Source: Bifidobacterium moraviense (GTDB lineage: Bacteria; Actinomycetota; Actinomycetes; Actinomycetales; Bifidobacteriaceae). From it: a DNA stretch of 64,000 nucleotides. The stretch covers positions 1 to 64,000 of the forward strand of contig NZ_JAAIIH010000014.1 of NCBI RefSeq assembly GCF_012932365.1, in the 5' to 3' direction. This document shows positions 31,344-39,272 of the stretch, piece by piece (within the stretch, counting starts at the first letter, position 1; each line of letters starts with the position of its first letter). A program made the translations under genes and the position numbers. Below the pieces are notes generated by a model that searched no databases, had not been told where the DNA came from, and saw only the letters and a list, made by a program, of their open reading frames with translations.

Positions 31344-31488
31344 TTATCCACAGGCTCGCGTGTTGCGGCGGCTCGATTGTGAATAACATGGGTGTAATTT
31401 GTGGATAACTCGGAGCCGCAAAACCGCGCCGTTGCAACGATTGACGACACGCCGGGCGTCCGGCGATTGTGAAGAACGCTGTGGATAA
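31344..31488. other. DnaA-box cluster in the dnaA-rpmH spacer (oriC component)
   Basis: Three perfect DnaA boxes lie at 31344-31352, 31400-31408 and 31480-31488, and one single-mismatch box at 31378-31386. The 383-base spacer has no gene and is locally AT-rich (31321-31410). All leading-strand genes diverge from here, so initiation probably occurs in this gap or in the adjacent dnaA-dnaN gap. The boxes also lie upstream of dnaA, where DnaA could autoregulate. Confidence 0.8.
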
Positions 31489-31510
31489 CCGCGCATCGGC
31501 GCCGTCCGTT

Positions 31511-31539
31511 TTGACTCGGTCCCGCGCTGCGTGTACTTT
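31511..31539 (+). promoter_or_regulatory. rpmH promoter
   Basis: TTGACT (31511-31516) and TACTTT (31534-31539) are separated by 17 bases, a good sigma-70-type match. The start of transcription would lie near 31546, leaving a ~60-base leader before the rpmH ATG. This is the strongest promoter-like match in the window. Confidence 0.65.
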
Positions 31540-31605
31540 GATATAGCTTGACTTCAAGAGAAGCCGTGCTCAAGCATGGCTCAAACAGACCCGGGAGTAC
31601 AAACT

Positions 31606-31740
31606 ATGAAGAGGACATTCCAGCCGAACAACCGCCGTCGTCACATGAAGCACGGCTTCCGCGTGCGCATGCGCACCCGCTCCGGCCGCGCGCTCATCAA
31701 CCGTCGTCGCGCCAAGGGCCGCAAGTCCCTGTCCGCCTGA
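31606..31740 (+). CDS. rpmH: 50S ribosomal protein L34
   Basis: 44 residues, very basic. It starts [19 protein letters not shown] and ends GRKSLSA, which is the complete family length and signature. It is the first gene of the plus-strand operon rpmH-rnpA-yidD-yidC-jag-rsmG. It lies opposite dnaA across the origin. Confidence 0.98.
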   Translation: MKRTFQPNNRRRHMKHGFRVRMRTRSGRALINRRRAKGRKSLSA

Positions 31741-31765
31741 TCCGCGCGAATCTGTCCGACCGAAC

Positions 31766-32170
31766 GTGGAACGGCTCAAGAGCCATCAGGAGTTCGTTGA
31801 GGTGCTGCGGCACCGCAACCGCAAGGTGGGGTCCCGGGACATCGTCGCGCATTACCGCATCCCGTCCTCTGCCGATGGCGAGCCGTGCCGGCGTTTGGGC
31901 CTGGCGGTCTCCAAGGCGGTCGGCAAGGCCGTCGTGCGCAACAAGGTGAAGCGTCGGTTCCGACAGTTGGCCGCCCGTTACGAGGACCAACTGCCGGATT
32001 CGTGCGACGTGGTGCTGCGGGCCAAGCCGTCCGCGGCGCATGCCGACTACGCGCGTCTGGAGGAGGACGTCAGCCGTATGTTCCTCAGGATCGGCGCGCA
32101 GTCGCGCGAGGGCGCCGAGACGTCCCGCGCCGCATCCGCATCGGCGGCCGCGCGTCCCGTCGGCGACTGA
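31766..32170 (+). CDS. rnpA: Ribonuclease P protein component
   Basis: 134 residues. It is the protein cofactor of RNase P, which matures tRNA 5' ends. The RNR motif is visible in [16 protein letters not shown]. The C-terminal ~25 residues are an Ala/Ser-rich extension. It follows rpmH by 25 bases, as is usual. Confidence 0.96.
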   Translation: MERLKSHQEFVEVLRHRNRKVGSRDIVAHYRIPSSADGEPCRRLGLAVSKAVGKAVVRNKVKRRFRQLAARYEDQLPDSCDVVLRAKPSAAHADYARLEEDVSRMFLRIGAQSREGAETSRAASASAAARPVGD

Positions 32171-32213
32171 CGCGGCACGACCGATGCGGACGGACGAGAC
32201 GGATGATCGTGCG

Positions 32214-32531
32214 ATGACGTCGCTGCCCGGCAGGATCATGACCGCGGCCATCCGCGGATACCAGCGGTGGATCTCCCCGCTGTCGCCGCCCCGATGCCGG
32301 TACTATCCCACCTGCTCCGCCTACGCCGTCACCGCCATCCGGCGCTTCGGCGCGCTCAGGGGCGGCGTTCTGGCCGCGCTGCGCATCGCCCGGTGCTGGC
32401 CGTGGAACCCCGGCGGCATCGACGACGTCCCCCGCCGGTTCTCACTGTTCTACCGATTTACGTGGTCGAAGGCCCACGAGGAGCCTCGTGTGACCCCGGC
32501 GGCGTGGGATTCCCCGGAGTCCAAGGAGTAA
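32214..32531 (+). CDS. yidD: Membrane protein insertion efficiency factor YidD
   Basis: 105 residues from the ATG at 32214; an ATG at 32184 would add ten and neither has a strong ribosome-binding site. The family signature [20 protein letters not shown] is followed by [15 protein letters not shown] and [14 protein letters not shown]. YidD is a small membrane-associated protein that aids YidC-dependent insertion. It lies between rnpA and yidC, the usual position. Confidence 0.93.
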   Translation: MTSLPGRIMTAAIRGYQRWISPLSPPRCRYYPTCSAYAVTAIRRFGALRGGVLAALRIARCWPWNPGGIDDVPRRFSLFYRFTWSKAHEEPRVTPAAWDSPESKE

Positions 32532-32543
32532 GGCTCATTTCCT

Positions 32544-33554
32544 ATGTACGATCCCAATAATTTCACGCTTGACAGCGGCATCTTCGGATTCTTCTACACC
32601 ATCCTGCGCCCGATCGAATGGCTGCAGACGTGGATCATGAAGATCTTCCACGACCTGCTGGTGCTCATCGGATTCCAGGACGGCCCGGGCATCGCGTGGG
32701 TGCTCTCCATCGTGTTCCTGGTGCTCGTGGTGCACGCCATCATCCTGCCGGTGTGGTGGCACTCGATGAAGTCCATGCGCAAGACGCAGGCCATCCAGCC
32801 CGAGCTGATGAAGATCCAGCGCAAGTACAAGGGCAAGACCGATCCGGCCAGCCGCGAGGCCATGAGCCGCGAGACGATGAAGCTCTATCAGGACAACGGC
32901 GCCAACCCCATGGGCTCCTGCGGCATCGCGATCGTGCAGGGCCCCGCCTTCATGTCCGTGTGGTACACGCTGTCCGCCGTGTCGTACATCGCCACCGGCG
33001 TGCGCGAGCCGCTCGGCGCGTTCACGCAGAACGTGGCGCAGGACTTCGCCGGCTCCATGGCGTTCGGCGTGAGCCTGTCGCAGCGCTTCCTCGAATCGGA
33101 CACGCACGGCAAGATCGTCATGGGCGTCTTCATCGCCCTCATGTGCCTCACGCTGTTCTTCCTGCAGTTCAACAACATGCGCAAGAACCTGCCCAAGGCC
33201 TCCATGCAGGGCTCCATGTACACCATGCAGAAGGCCATGGCGTTCGGCTTCCCGGTCATGTACATCTTCTCCGGCATCGCGTTCCCGTTCGCCGTGCTGG
33301 TGTACTGGATCACCAACAACGTGTGCAACCTGGTGCGCTCCATGTACCAGATCTACGAGATCCCCACCCCGGGCTCCCCGGCCGCGGAGGAGAAGGAGAT
33401 CCGCGACCACAAGCGCGAGAACGCCCGCCGTGCCAAGGCCGGTCAGGCCTCGCTCGAGGAGGAGGCCCTGGTCAAGGCCAAGGAGGAGGCCGAGCGCAAG
33501 GCCGAGACCGGCTTCCAGCGCCAGCAGCCGAACCGCAGGAAGAAGAGGAAGTAG
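32544..33554 (+). CDS. yidC: Membrane protein insertase YidC/OxaA
   Basis: 336 residues, the short Gram-positive-type form without the large periplasmic domain. It inserts proteins into the cytoplasmic membrane with or without Sec. Hydrophobic segments lie near residues 30-50, 52-75, 125-150, 195-215 and 230-255. The hydrophilic groove Arg is probably within WWHSMKSMRKTQ. A basic C-terminal tail (~75 residues, ending RRKKRK) may bind ribosomes. It lies 12 bases after yidD. Confidence 0.96.
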   Translation: MYDPNNFTLDSGIFGFFYTILRPIEWLQTWIMKIFHDLLVLIGFQDGPGIAWVLSIVFLVLVVHAIILPVWWHSMKSMRKTQAIQPELMKIQRKYKGKTDPASREAMSRETMKLYQDNGANPMGSCGIAIVQGPAFMSVWYTLSAVSYIATGVREPLGAFTQNVAQDFAGSMAFGVSLSQRFLESDTHGKIVMGVFIALMCLTLFFLQFNNMRKNLPKASMQGSMYTMQKAMAFGFPVMYIFSGIAFPFAVLVYWITNNVCNLVRSMYQIYEIPTPGSPAAEEKEIRDHKRENARRAKAGQASLEEEALVKAKEEAERKAETGFQRQQPNRRKKRK

Positions 33555-33661
33555 GCGCTTCATCCGCGCAGGTGTTTCGTCGGGCCGGCTTCGCCACGCC
33601 GCACGGCAACGTAGTCGGCCTAGACTGAAATACTGTTACCAGCTTGGGTAAGGAGACACTG

Positions 33662-34234
33662 ATGGCACAGGACGACGCGAAGACGATCGACCAGCTCAAC
33701 GAAGAGGCCGACATCGCAGCCGATTATCTCGAGGGTCTGCTCGACATCGTCGACTACGAGGGCGACATCGAGATGGGCGTGCGCAACGCCCGTCCGGTGG
33801 TGCAGATCGTCGCGGACGACGACACGGACATCAAGCATCTCATCGGCCGCAACGGCGAGGTGGTGGACGCGCTGCAGCAGCTCACCCGTCTGGCCGTGCA
33901 GCAGAAGACCGGCGAGCGTTCCCATCTGATCGTGGACGTGGACGGCTTCCTCAAGCGCAAGCGCCAGCATCTGCGCGACATCGCGCTCGACGCCATGGAC
34001 GAGGTGCGCGAGACCGGCGAGAGCGTGGATCTGGACCCGATGAACTCCTTCGAGCGCAAGATCGTGCACGACGTGGTCCGCGAGGAGGGCTTCAAGTCGC
34101 GCTCCCACGGCGAGGAGCCGCACCGCTACGTGACCATCTCCATGAAGGCGTCCGCCGTGGACGACGACGCGGACGATGCCGAAGACGCGGACGACGCGTC
34201 TGCCGATCGCGGCGCCGCCGAGTCCGACGAGTGA
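33662..34234 (+). CDS. jag: Jag/SpoIIIJ-associated KH-R3H RNA-binding protein
   Basis: 190 residues from the ATG at 33662, preceded by GTAAGGAGACACTG. A KH-type domain ([20 protein letters not shown]) is followed by an R3H domain ([20 protein letters not shown]). The N-terminal Jag_N domain of other Gram-positives is absent, as in Actinobacteria. The C-terminus is a very acidic Asp/Ala tail. KhpB/Jag proteins bind RNA and affect cell division in Gram-positives. It sits in the yidC-jag-rsmG block. Confidence 0.93.
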   Translation: MAQDDAKTIDQLNEEADIAADYLEGLLDIVDYEGDIEMGVRNARPVVQIVADDDTDIKHLIGRNGEVVDALQQLTRLAVQQKTGERSHLIVDVDGFLKRKRQHLRDIALDAMDEVRETGESVDLDPMNSFERKIVHDVVREEGFKSRSHGEEPHRYVTISMKASAVDDDADDAEDADDASADRGAAESDE

Positions 34235-34250
34235 CCTCCGGACGATTCGC

Positions 34251-35093
34251 ATGACGATGGACGATGCCGCCGCGCGCGTGCCCGCCGGCGATGCCGCGGA
34301 GCCTGCCGCAGGTGTTTCCAAGCCCGCGGAGACGCGGCCGCAGGAGCCGGTGACGGACCTGCTGGACGGTTCCCCGGTGGTGCGCGAGGTGCTGGGCGAG
34401 GCCTACGACCGTCTCGCCGTGTTCCATGCCAAGCTCATGGCCGAGGGCGAGCCCCGCGGTCTGATCGGCCCGCGCGACGTGCCGATCGTCTGGGAGCGCC
34501 ACATCCTCAATTCGGCGGCCATCGTGCCGTTCGTGCGCGACGCGGTCCGCGCCTGCGGCCGCAACACCATCGCCGACATCGGTTCCGGCGGCGGCTTCCC
34601 GGGGATCGTGGTGGCGGCGTGCATGCCCGACTGCAAGGTGACGCTCGTGGAGCCGATGGAGCGCCGCGTGACATGGCTCGAGGAGTGCGTGCGCGAGATG
34701 GATCTGCGCAACGTGCGCGTGCGCCGTGCGCGTGCGGAGGAGCTCATGCCGGCGCCGCGGAAGGGGAACGGCGGCGGACGCAGGGGTTCCGGCGCTCGGC
34801 GTAATGATAATGGTTCTCAGCACGGTGGGGCGAATGCCGGCGGACATGCCGAGAGGTTCGGCGTGGTGACCTGCCGGGCCGTGGCGCCCATGACCAAGCT
34901 CAGCGGCTGGACGCTGCCGCTGCTGGCCCCGGGCGGGCGTCTGGTGGCGCTGAAGGGGCGCAGCGCGCAGGCGGAGATCGAGAAGGCGGACAAGGTCATC
35001 CGGCAGTACGGGGGAGTGCATCCCCGCGTGGTGGAGGCGGCCGTGGGGCCCGGGCTCGAGCCCACGCATGTGGTGATCGTCGGCAAGCGGTAG
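34251..35093 (+). CDS. rsmG: 16S rRNA (guanine-N7) methyltransferase RsmG (GidB)
   Basis: 280 residues from the ATG at 34251. It methylates G527 of 16S rRNA using S-adenosylmethionine. The SAM-binding motif is [30 protein letters not shown] and [10 protein letters not shown] are typical. A ~40-residue N-terminal Ala/Pro extension and a ~32-residue Gly/Arg/Asn insertion (from about residue 168, [20 protein letters not shown]) are unusual; the insertion lies between the helix carrying EELMP and the strand FGVVTCRAV. Streptomycin resistance arises from loss of RsmG in other bacteria. Confidence 0.92.
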   Translation: MTMDDAAARVPAGDAAEPAAGVSKPAETRPQEPVTDLLDGSPVVREVLGEAYDRLAVFHAKLMAEGEPRGLIGPRDVPIVWERHILNSAAIVPFVRDAVRACGRNTIADIGSGGGFPGIVVAACMPDCKVTLVEPMERRVTWLEECVREMDLRNVRVRRARAEELMPAPRKGNGGGRRGSGARRNDNGSQHGGANAGGHAERFGVVTCRAVAPMTKLSGWTLPLLAPGGRLVALKGRSAQAEIEKADKVIRQYGGVHPRVVEAAVGPGLEPTHVVIVGKR

Positions 35094-35146
35094 TCCGCGG
35101 AGTCTCACGGAGGCGCGGCTGCATCGAAGACGTCGGCGCGGGGCGA

Positions 35147-35162
35147 TGTTTCACGTGAAACG
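35147..35162. other. parS site 1
   Basis: TGTTTCACGTGAAACG matches the TGTTTCACGTGAAACA consensus at 15 of 16 bases. It lies 53 bases after rsmG in the 611-base rsmG-parA gap. It is the only one of the five copies that is not a perfect palindrome. parS sites load ParB and organise the origin region. Confidence 0.9.
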
Positions 35163-35433
35163 TCGTTTGTGCCGCGGGCGGCGTGGAGCGGCACGCAGGC
35201 GACACGGTGCAATCGGGCGCTGCCGGGCAAGAATGCCGTGCGACGCCCGCATCGGTGGTGCGGGGGAGTGGAATGCCCCCGCACGATGCCTGAAGGCGGC
35301 GGAAACGTGGCGAGGTTGGCAGCAAGGATGCGAGAGGGCGGTTGCGTTGTCGCGATGCGTGCCGCATGCGATGGCGTCCGAACGCCAGTAATCCACGGTG
35401 GACAACCCGCAGGTCGGGACGTATGGCCGGCGG

Positions 35434-35635
35434 TGTGGATAAGCGCATGTGGTGCGAGTTATCCACTGTGGTGCACGATGGGAAAAGTTATTCACAAGGT
35501 TTTCCACAACGCTGTGGATTGTTGTGGTTTACCTTGAATTTCAAGGCTTTTCATCGGTGGACAATCGTCGTCGACCGCTGTGGATAAGCATATTTGTCCA
35601 CACTTATCCACAGTTATGCACAACTGTGTGCACAA
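35434..35635. other. Dense DnaA-box cluster upstream of parA
   Basis: Three perfect boxes lie at 35434-35442, 35579-35587 and 35604-35612. Single-mismatch boxes lie at 35459, 35488, 35500, 35594 and 35614, and a further variant at 35627. The boxes at 35594, 35604 and 35614 are spaced exactly 10 bases apart, on one DNA face. A perfect CCTTGAA-T-TTCAAGG palindrome lies at 35532-35546 in the AT-rich centre. No gene lies in 35094-35704. The cluster is as strong as the two at dnaA and could be an extra origin element or a DnaA-titration site. Confidence 0.75.
35532..35546. promoter_or_regulatory. Perfect 15-base palindrome in the parA upstream region
   Basis: CCTTGAATTTCAAGG has 7-base arms around a single central T. 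It lies in the AT-rich middle of the DnaA-box cluster, about 160 bases before the parA start. It could be an operator for the parAB operon. Nothing in the window identifies its binding protein. Confidence 0.45.
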
Positions 35636-35704
35636 CTGTGAAAACGCCCGCGCTTGTCCAGTGACCCCATGAAACTGGACTGTATTGTGAACAAGGAGGA
35701 ATCG

Positions 35705-36691
35705 TTGTCAACGGAGCAAACAGCAATGCCATCGGGGGACGATGAATTCGAGTCGGCCGACGACGTCATCAGGCGCATCTTCGGCGACGGCGAGTCGTCT
35801 CTGGGCGCGCAGATGGCCTCGACCGCGGAACGATCGAAGGCGCTGGACGCCAAGCCCGTGCCGCGCCCCGCGCGCACCAGGTTCATCGCGGTGGCGAACC
35901 AGAAGGGCGGCGTGGGCAAGACCACGTCCACGGTCAACATCGCGGCGGCGCTGGCCAAGGCCGGCTCACACGTGCTGGTGATCGACATGGATCCGCAGGG
36001 CAACGCCTCCACGGCGCTGGGCATCCCGCACGGTTCCGGGCAGCCGTCGGTCTACGACGTGATCGAGGGGCGCTCCGGCATCGCGGACATCATGGTGCAG
36101 TGCCCCGATTTCCCCACGCTGCACGTCGTGCCGTCGTCCATCGACCTCAGCGGCGCCGAGCTCGAGCTCGCCGACATGCAGAACCGCAACACCGTGCTCA
36201 AGCAGGCGCTGCAGACGTTCCTGTCGCAGAGCGGCACGCACTACGACTACGTGTTCTTCGACTGCGCGCCGAGCCTGGGTCTGCTGGTGCTCAACGCGCT
36301 GTGCGCGGCGCATGAGGTGTTCATCCCCATCCAGGCCGAGTACTACGCGCTCGAGGGACTGGGGCAGCTGGTCCATACCATCGGTCTGGCGCAGTCGACG
36401 CTCAACCGCAACCTCATCATTTCCACGATCCTCATCACGATGTACGACCGTCGTACGCTGCTGAGCAAGGAAGTGTACGACGAGGTCAAGCGCCACTATC
36501 CGGCGCTGGTGCTGAACACCACGATCCCGCGTTCGGTGCGCATCTCCGAGGCGCCCAGCTTCAACCAGACGGTGATTGCCTACGATCCCCACGGCGCCGG
36601 CGCCGTGGCGTACCGCGAGGCCGCGCTGGAGATGGCGGAGCGTTCCGCGAGCGTGCTGCAGCAGATCGAAGACACGAGAAACGAGGGCTGA
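35705..36691 (+). CDS. parA: Chromosome partitioning ATPase ParA (Soj)
   Basis: 328 residues from a TTG at 35705, chosen because AAGGAGGAATCG directly precedes it; an in-frame ATG at 35669 has no such site. ParA binds DNA nonspecifically and moves ParB-parS complexes apart. The deviant Walker A is KGGVGKTTSTVN, Walker A' is VIDMDPQGNAST, and Walker B is YVFFDCAPS. A ~65-residue N-terminal extension precedes the ATPase domain. parB follows after one base. Confidence 0.96.
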   Translation: MSTEQTAMPSGDDEFESADDVIRRIFGDGESSLGAQMASTAERSKALDAKPVPRPARTRFIAVANQKGGVGKTTSTVNIAAALAKAGSHVLVIDMDPQGNASTALGIPHGSGQPSVYDVIEGRSGIADIMVQCPDFPTLHVVPSSIDLSGAELELADMQNRNTVLKQALQTFLSQSGTHYDYVFFDCAPSLGLLVLNALCAAHEVFIPIQAEYYALEGLGQLVHTIGLAQSTLNRNLIISTILITMYDRRTLLSKEVYDEVKRHYPALVLNTTIPRSVRISEAPSFNQTVIAYDPHGAGAVAYREAALEMAERSASVLQQIEDTRNEG

Positions 36692-36692
36692 G

Positions 36693-38240
36693 ATGGCTAC
36701 GCGTCCACGGCTGGGCAAGGGACTGGGAGCGCTGTTCCCGAGCCTGCCCGGCGAACAGGAACAGCAGGAGAAGCCGAAGGACGTCGTCCGTCCGGTCGAC
36801 GGAACCGCGGCCGCAGCGTCGCCGGCTGCAGCGGCGACGGGTTCCACGCACGATGTTTCACGTGAAACATCCGCGTCCGCCGGAGAACCCACCGGGGAGC
36901 GTGCGGGCGGATCCGAGGCCTCGGCGAAGCGCCATCAGCGTGCTTCGGCGAAGCGTGCGCGTGCGAGCGTGCCCGCGCTCGGCGATCTGACGCACCCCAG
37001 CGACATGTTCTTCGGCTCCGATGCCTCCGGTGCCGCCGACGCCGTGCCTTCCTCCGGAGCATCGCCGTCGAAGCACGACCGGGAGATCAAGTCGGCGTTC
37101 GACATGACGCTGGACGATCTGCTCAAGCCGTCGCCGAAGTCGCTGCGCGCCGTGGTGGCGGGGGAGCAGGCGGACGGCGAATCGTCTGCCGACGCCGCGT
37201 CCGCGTCGCATGATGCGCAGGACGCGCGGAACGTCGCCGGGACGACCGCCGCGGGCGAATCCGCGCATGACGACGCCGAGACGTCCGAAAAGGCCGCTCA
37301 GGAGCAGCTGAAGCCCGTCGTGGGCGGCTATCTGGCCGAACTCAACGTCAGCGACATCGGCCCGAACCTGCATCAGCCGCGTGCCATCTTCGACGAGGAC
37401 GATCTGATGGAGCTGTCCGACTCCATCAAGGAGGTCGGCGTGCTGCAGCCGATCGTGGTGCGTCGTCGTCCGAAGCATCAGATCGATGTTTCACGTGAAA
37501 CATCGGCCGCGCAGTCCGAGGAACAGAAGACGTCGAATCCCTTCGCCGGGCGCATGGACAGCCCGTACGAGCTCATCATGGGCGAGCGGCGTTGGCGCGC
37601 GACGCAGCTGGCCGGTCTGACCACGATCCCTGCGATCGTCAAGACCACGGCCGACGACGACATGCTGCGCGACGCCCTGTTGGAGAACCTGCATCGCGTG
37701 GCGCTGAATCCGCTCGAAGAGGCCGCGGCCTACCAGCAGATGATCAAGGAATTCGGTCTGACGCAGGAGCAGCTCTCGAAGAGCGTCTCGAAGTCGCGTC
37801 CGCAGATCGCCAACACGCTGCGCCTGCTGCAGCTGCCGCCGTCGGTGCAGAAGAAGGTCGCCGCCGGTGTGCTGTCCGCGGGCCATGCGCGCGCGCTGCT
37901 CGGCCTCGACTCCGAGGAGGACATGGACAAGCTCGCCGTGCGCATCGTGAGCGAGGGGCTGTCCGTGCGCTCCACCGAGGAGATCGTGGCGATGATGACG
38001 ATGGACGAGCGCCAGAAGGCCAAGCCCGCCGCGAAGCGCCGCGCCAACGTGTGGAGCGGATCGGCCATCCAGCAGAGCTTGGAGAACCGCTTCGAGACCA
38101 AGGTGGCCATCAAGGGCACCAAGAAGCACGGCCGCATCGAGATCACGTTCTCCTCGCCGGAGGACATGGACCGCATCCTGGCGATGCTCAATCCCGACCA
38201 CGCCTCTGACTCCTCCACCGCCGACGACGGTTGGGTGTGA
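36693..38240 (+). CDS. parB: Chromosome partitioning protein ParB (Spo0J), extended form
   Basis: 515 residues against ~300 usual. It begins MATRPRLGKGLGALFPS, a ParA-stimulating N-terminal peptide. Residues ~20-210 are a Ala/Ser/Asp-rich linker. The ParB core follows: the DIGPNLHQPRAIFDEDDLMELSDSI region, GERRWRATQLAGL (CTP-binding), ENLHRVALNPLEEA, the helix-turn-helix EFGLTQEQLSKSVSKSRPQI, and a dimerisation C-terminus. Two parS sites are built into the gene in the same frame, each encoding DVSRETSA: one in the linker (residue ~54) and one in the core (~265), where it adds ~25 residues between VVRRRPKHQ and YELIMGERRW. Confidence 0.96.
   Translation: MATRPRLGKGLGALFPSLPGEQEQQEKPKDVVRPVDGTAAAASPAAAATGSTHDVSRETSASAGEPTGERAGGSEASAKRHQRASAKRARASVPALGDLTHPSDMFFGSDASGAADAVPSSGASPSKHDREIKSAFDMTLDDLLKPSPKSLRAVVAGEQADGESSADAASASHDAQDARNVAGTTAAGESAHDDAETSEKAAQEQLKPVVGGYLAELNVSDIGPNLHQPRAIFDEDDLMELSDSIKEVGVLQPIVVRRRPKHQIDVSRETSAAQSEEQKTSNPFAGRMDSPYELIMGERRWRATQLAGLTTIPAIVKTTADDDMLRDALLENLHRVALNPLEEAAAYQQMIKEFGLTQEQLSKSVSKSRPQIANTLRLLQLPPSVQKKVAAGVLSAGHARALLGLDSEEDMDKLAVRIVSEGLSVRSTEEIVAMMTMDERQKAKPAAKRRANVWSGSAIQQSLENRFETKVAIKGTKKHGRIEITFSSPEDMDRILAMLNPDHASDSSTADDGWV
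36854..36869. other. parS site 2, inside parB
   Basis: A perfect TGTTTCACGTGAAACA lies within the linker region of parB and encodes the peptide DVSRETS. It probably binds ParB protein while being transcribed. See site 3 for the second internal copy. Confidence 0.9.
37487..37502. other. parS site 3, inside parB
   Basis: A perfect TGTTTCACGTGAAACA lies within the conserved core of parB and again encodes DVSRETS, in the same reading frame as site 2. It falls in an insertion between two strands of the N-terminal CTP-binding domain. Confidence 0.9.
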
Positions 38241-38337
38241 CCGGCTGCTGGGTGTGAGCTGCAACCTGTGCGTTGAGCTGCGCCTGCGCGTGACCGGGGG
38301 AGTGCATCACGCCCGATCATCGCCACGAGGTTCATCG

Positions 38338-38372
38338 CGTCGGGTTCCCGGATCAAACCCGGGAACCCGACG
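38338..38372 (+). terminator. Terminator-like hairpin after parB
   Basis: CGTCGGGTTCCCGG (38338-38351) and CCGGGAACCCGACG (38359-38372) form a perfect 14-bp stem with a 7-base loop, about 100 bases after the parB stop. No clear T-tract follows. The rest of 38241-38573 has no gene I can support. Confidence 0.6.
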
Positions 38373-38573
38373 CCATATAGCCAATAGCCGCAGGAACAGG
38401 GGATCGACAAAGAATGTCGCGGAACCTGCCGCCGTGCCTGAGCATGGTGAAAGCATCTATCTCGGCTTGCCTGACGAACGGCGCCGTACTGACGTGATCG
38501 TGCGTCGCTGGAACCCGGACCGCTACGACGACCGGTTCATGCTGGAAGGCGGCCAGACGATGTCACTACGACA

Positions 38574-38885
38574 TCATGCCGAAACCAATTCGCCGTGGGC
38601 GGCGTATTCGTATGAGTGCTCGTACAAATACGCGGGAGCAATGTCGATATCACCGCCGCACCACGTCAGAATCCCGCGGTCGATGCGGAAGTCCTCGAAC
38701 GTCTTCTCGTCCCGCAACGGGGCGAAGGCGGGGACATCGTCGTACATTTCGGTGAAATCGCACAGCCGCGTCTCACCCGTGGAGAACGTCACCAGCATGA
38801 TGTGGTCGTCGGTGACGCGTGCCGACCGGACTTCCAACTCCCGAGCGGGCTCATCCGCGTATAGGATGCCACTCATCTCAAACAT
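38574..38885 (-). CDS. DUF2442 domain-containing protein
   Basis: 103 residues, preceded by GAAAGGAGCTTGTC. It has the DUF2442 pattern: VTFSTGETRLCDFTEMY, then DIDIAPAYLYEHS near the C-terminus. DUF2442 genes commonly pair with a DUF4160 gene. Here the DUF4160 partner, immediately upstream, survives only as a 31-codon remnant. The pair's function is unsettled; toxin-antitoxin-like or regulatory roles have been suggested (family knowledge). Confidence 0.85.
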   Translation of the reverse strand: MFEMSGILYADEPARELEVRSARVTDDHIMLVTFSTGETRLCDFTEMYDDVPAFAPLRDEKTFEDFRIDRGILTWCGGDIDIAPAYLYEHSYEYAAHGELVSA

Positions 38886-38900
38886 GACAAGCTCCTTTCT

Positions 38901-38996
38901 TTACGAATCCTCACGAAAGCGGCTTGATGCGGTCGAACGGACGTCCGGATACATCATGCGAATGATGATCCCGAAAAACCGACTCAGCTCCGGCAT
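38901..38996 (-). pseudogene. Truncated DUF4160 gene
   Basis: An ATG at 38996 opens MPELSRFFGIIIRMMYPD, which matches the diagnostic N-terminus of DUF4160 proteins (MPxxSRFFGIxIRMxYxD). The following residues VRSTASSRFREDS then a TAA at 38901 do not match the family. About 50-60 codons of the normal 75-90 are missing, without an obvious frameshift remnant, so an internal deletion is likely. The DUF2442 gene starts 15 bases later. Confidence 0.75.
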
Positions 38997-39208
38997 GCCG
39001 CACCTCCAATCCAGAATCTCGCAAGAGATAGGGGCTGTTTTGAGTATATTCCCGCAATACGATCGTCGTCATCATCGGCAGTCCAATGGACGGGGGAACC
39101 GATGATGGACACCACCGGTCCATGTCGAGTCGCTCGCGTCGAAGGTTCGGACATTCAGGGGAACCGGGGCAAATTCCGCCGCGGGGCTGACACAGCATGT
39201 CAAGACGA

Positions 39209-39251
39209 AAAGGCGCCCCACGAAGTGCATGCGGTCTTCGTGGGGCGCCTT
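39209..39251 (-). terminator. Rho-independent terminator of trxB
   Basis: AAGGCGCCCCACGAAG (39210-39225) and its complement (39236-39251) form a 16-bp stem with a 10-base loop. On the minus strand it is followed by TTTT. It lies 21 bases after the trxB stop, the right place and orientation. Confidence 0.85.
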
Positions 39252-39272
39252 GGAGGGTTGATGCCTGAAGAT

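Noticed and set aside
38254-38640. Plus-strand frame with a natural-looking stretch (ESIYLGLPDERRRTDVIVRRW)
   Set aside because: It has no plausible start or ribosome-binding site and runs into the antisense of DUF2442. It could be a gene fragment, but I cannot place it.
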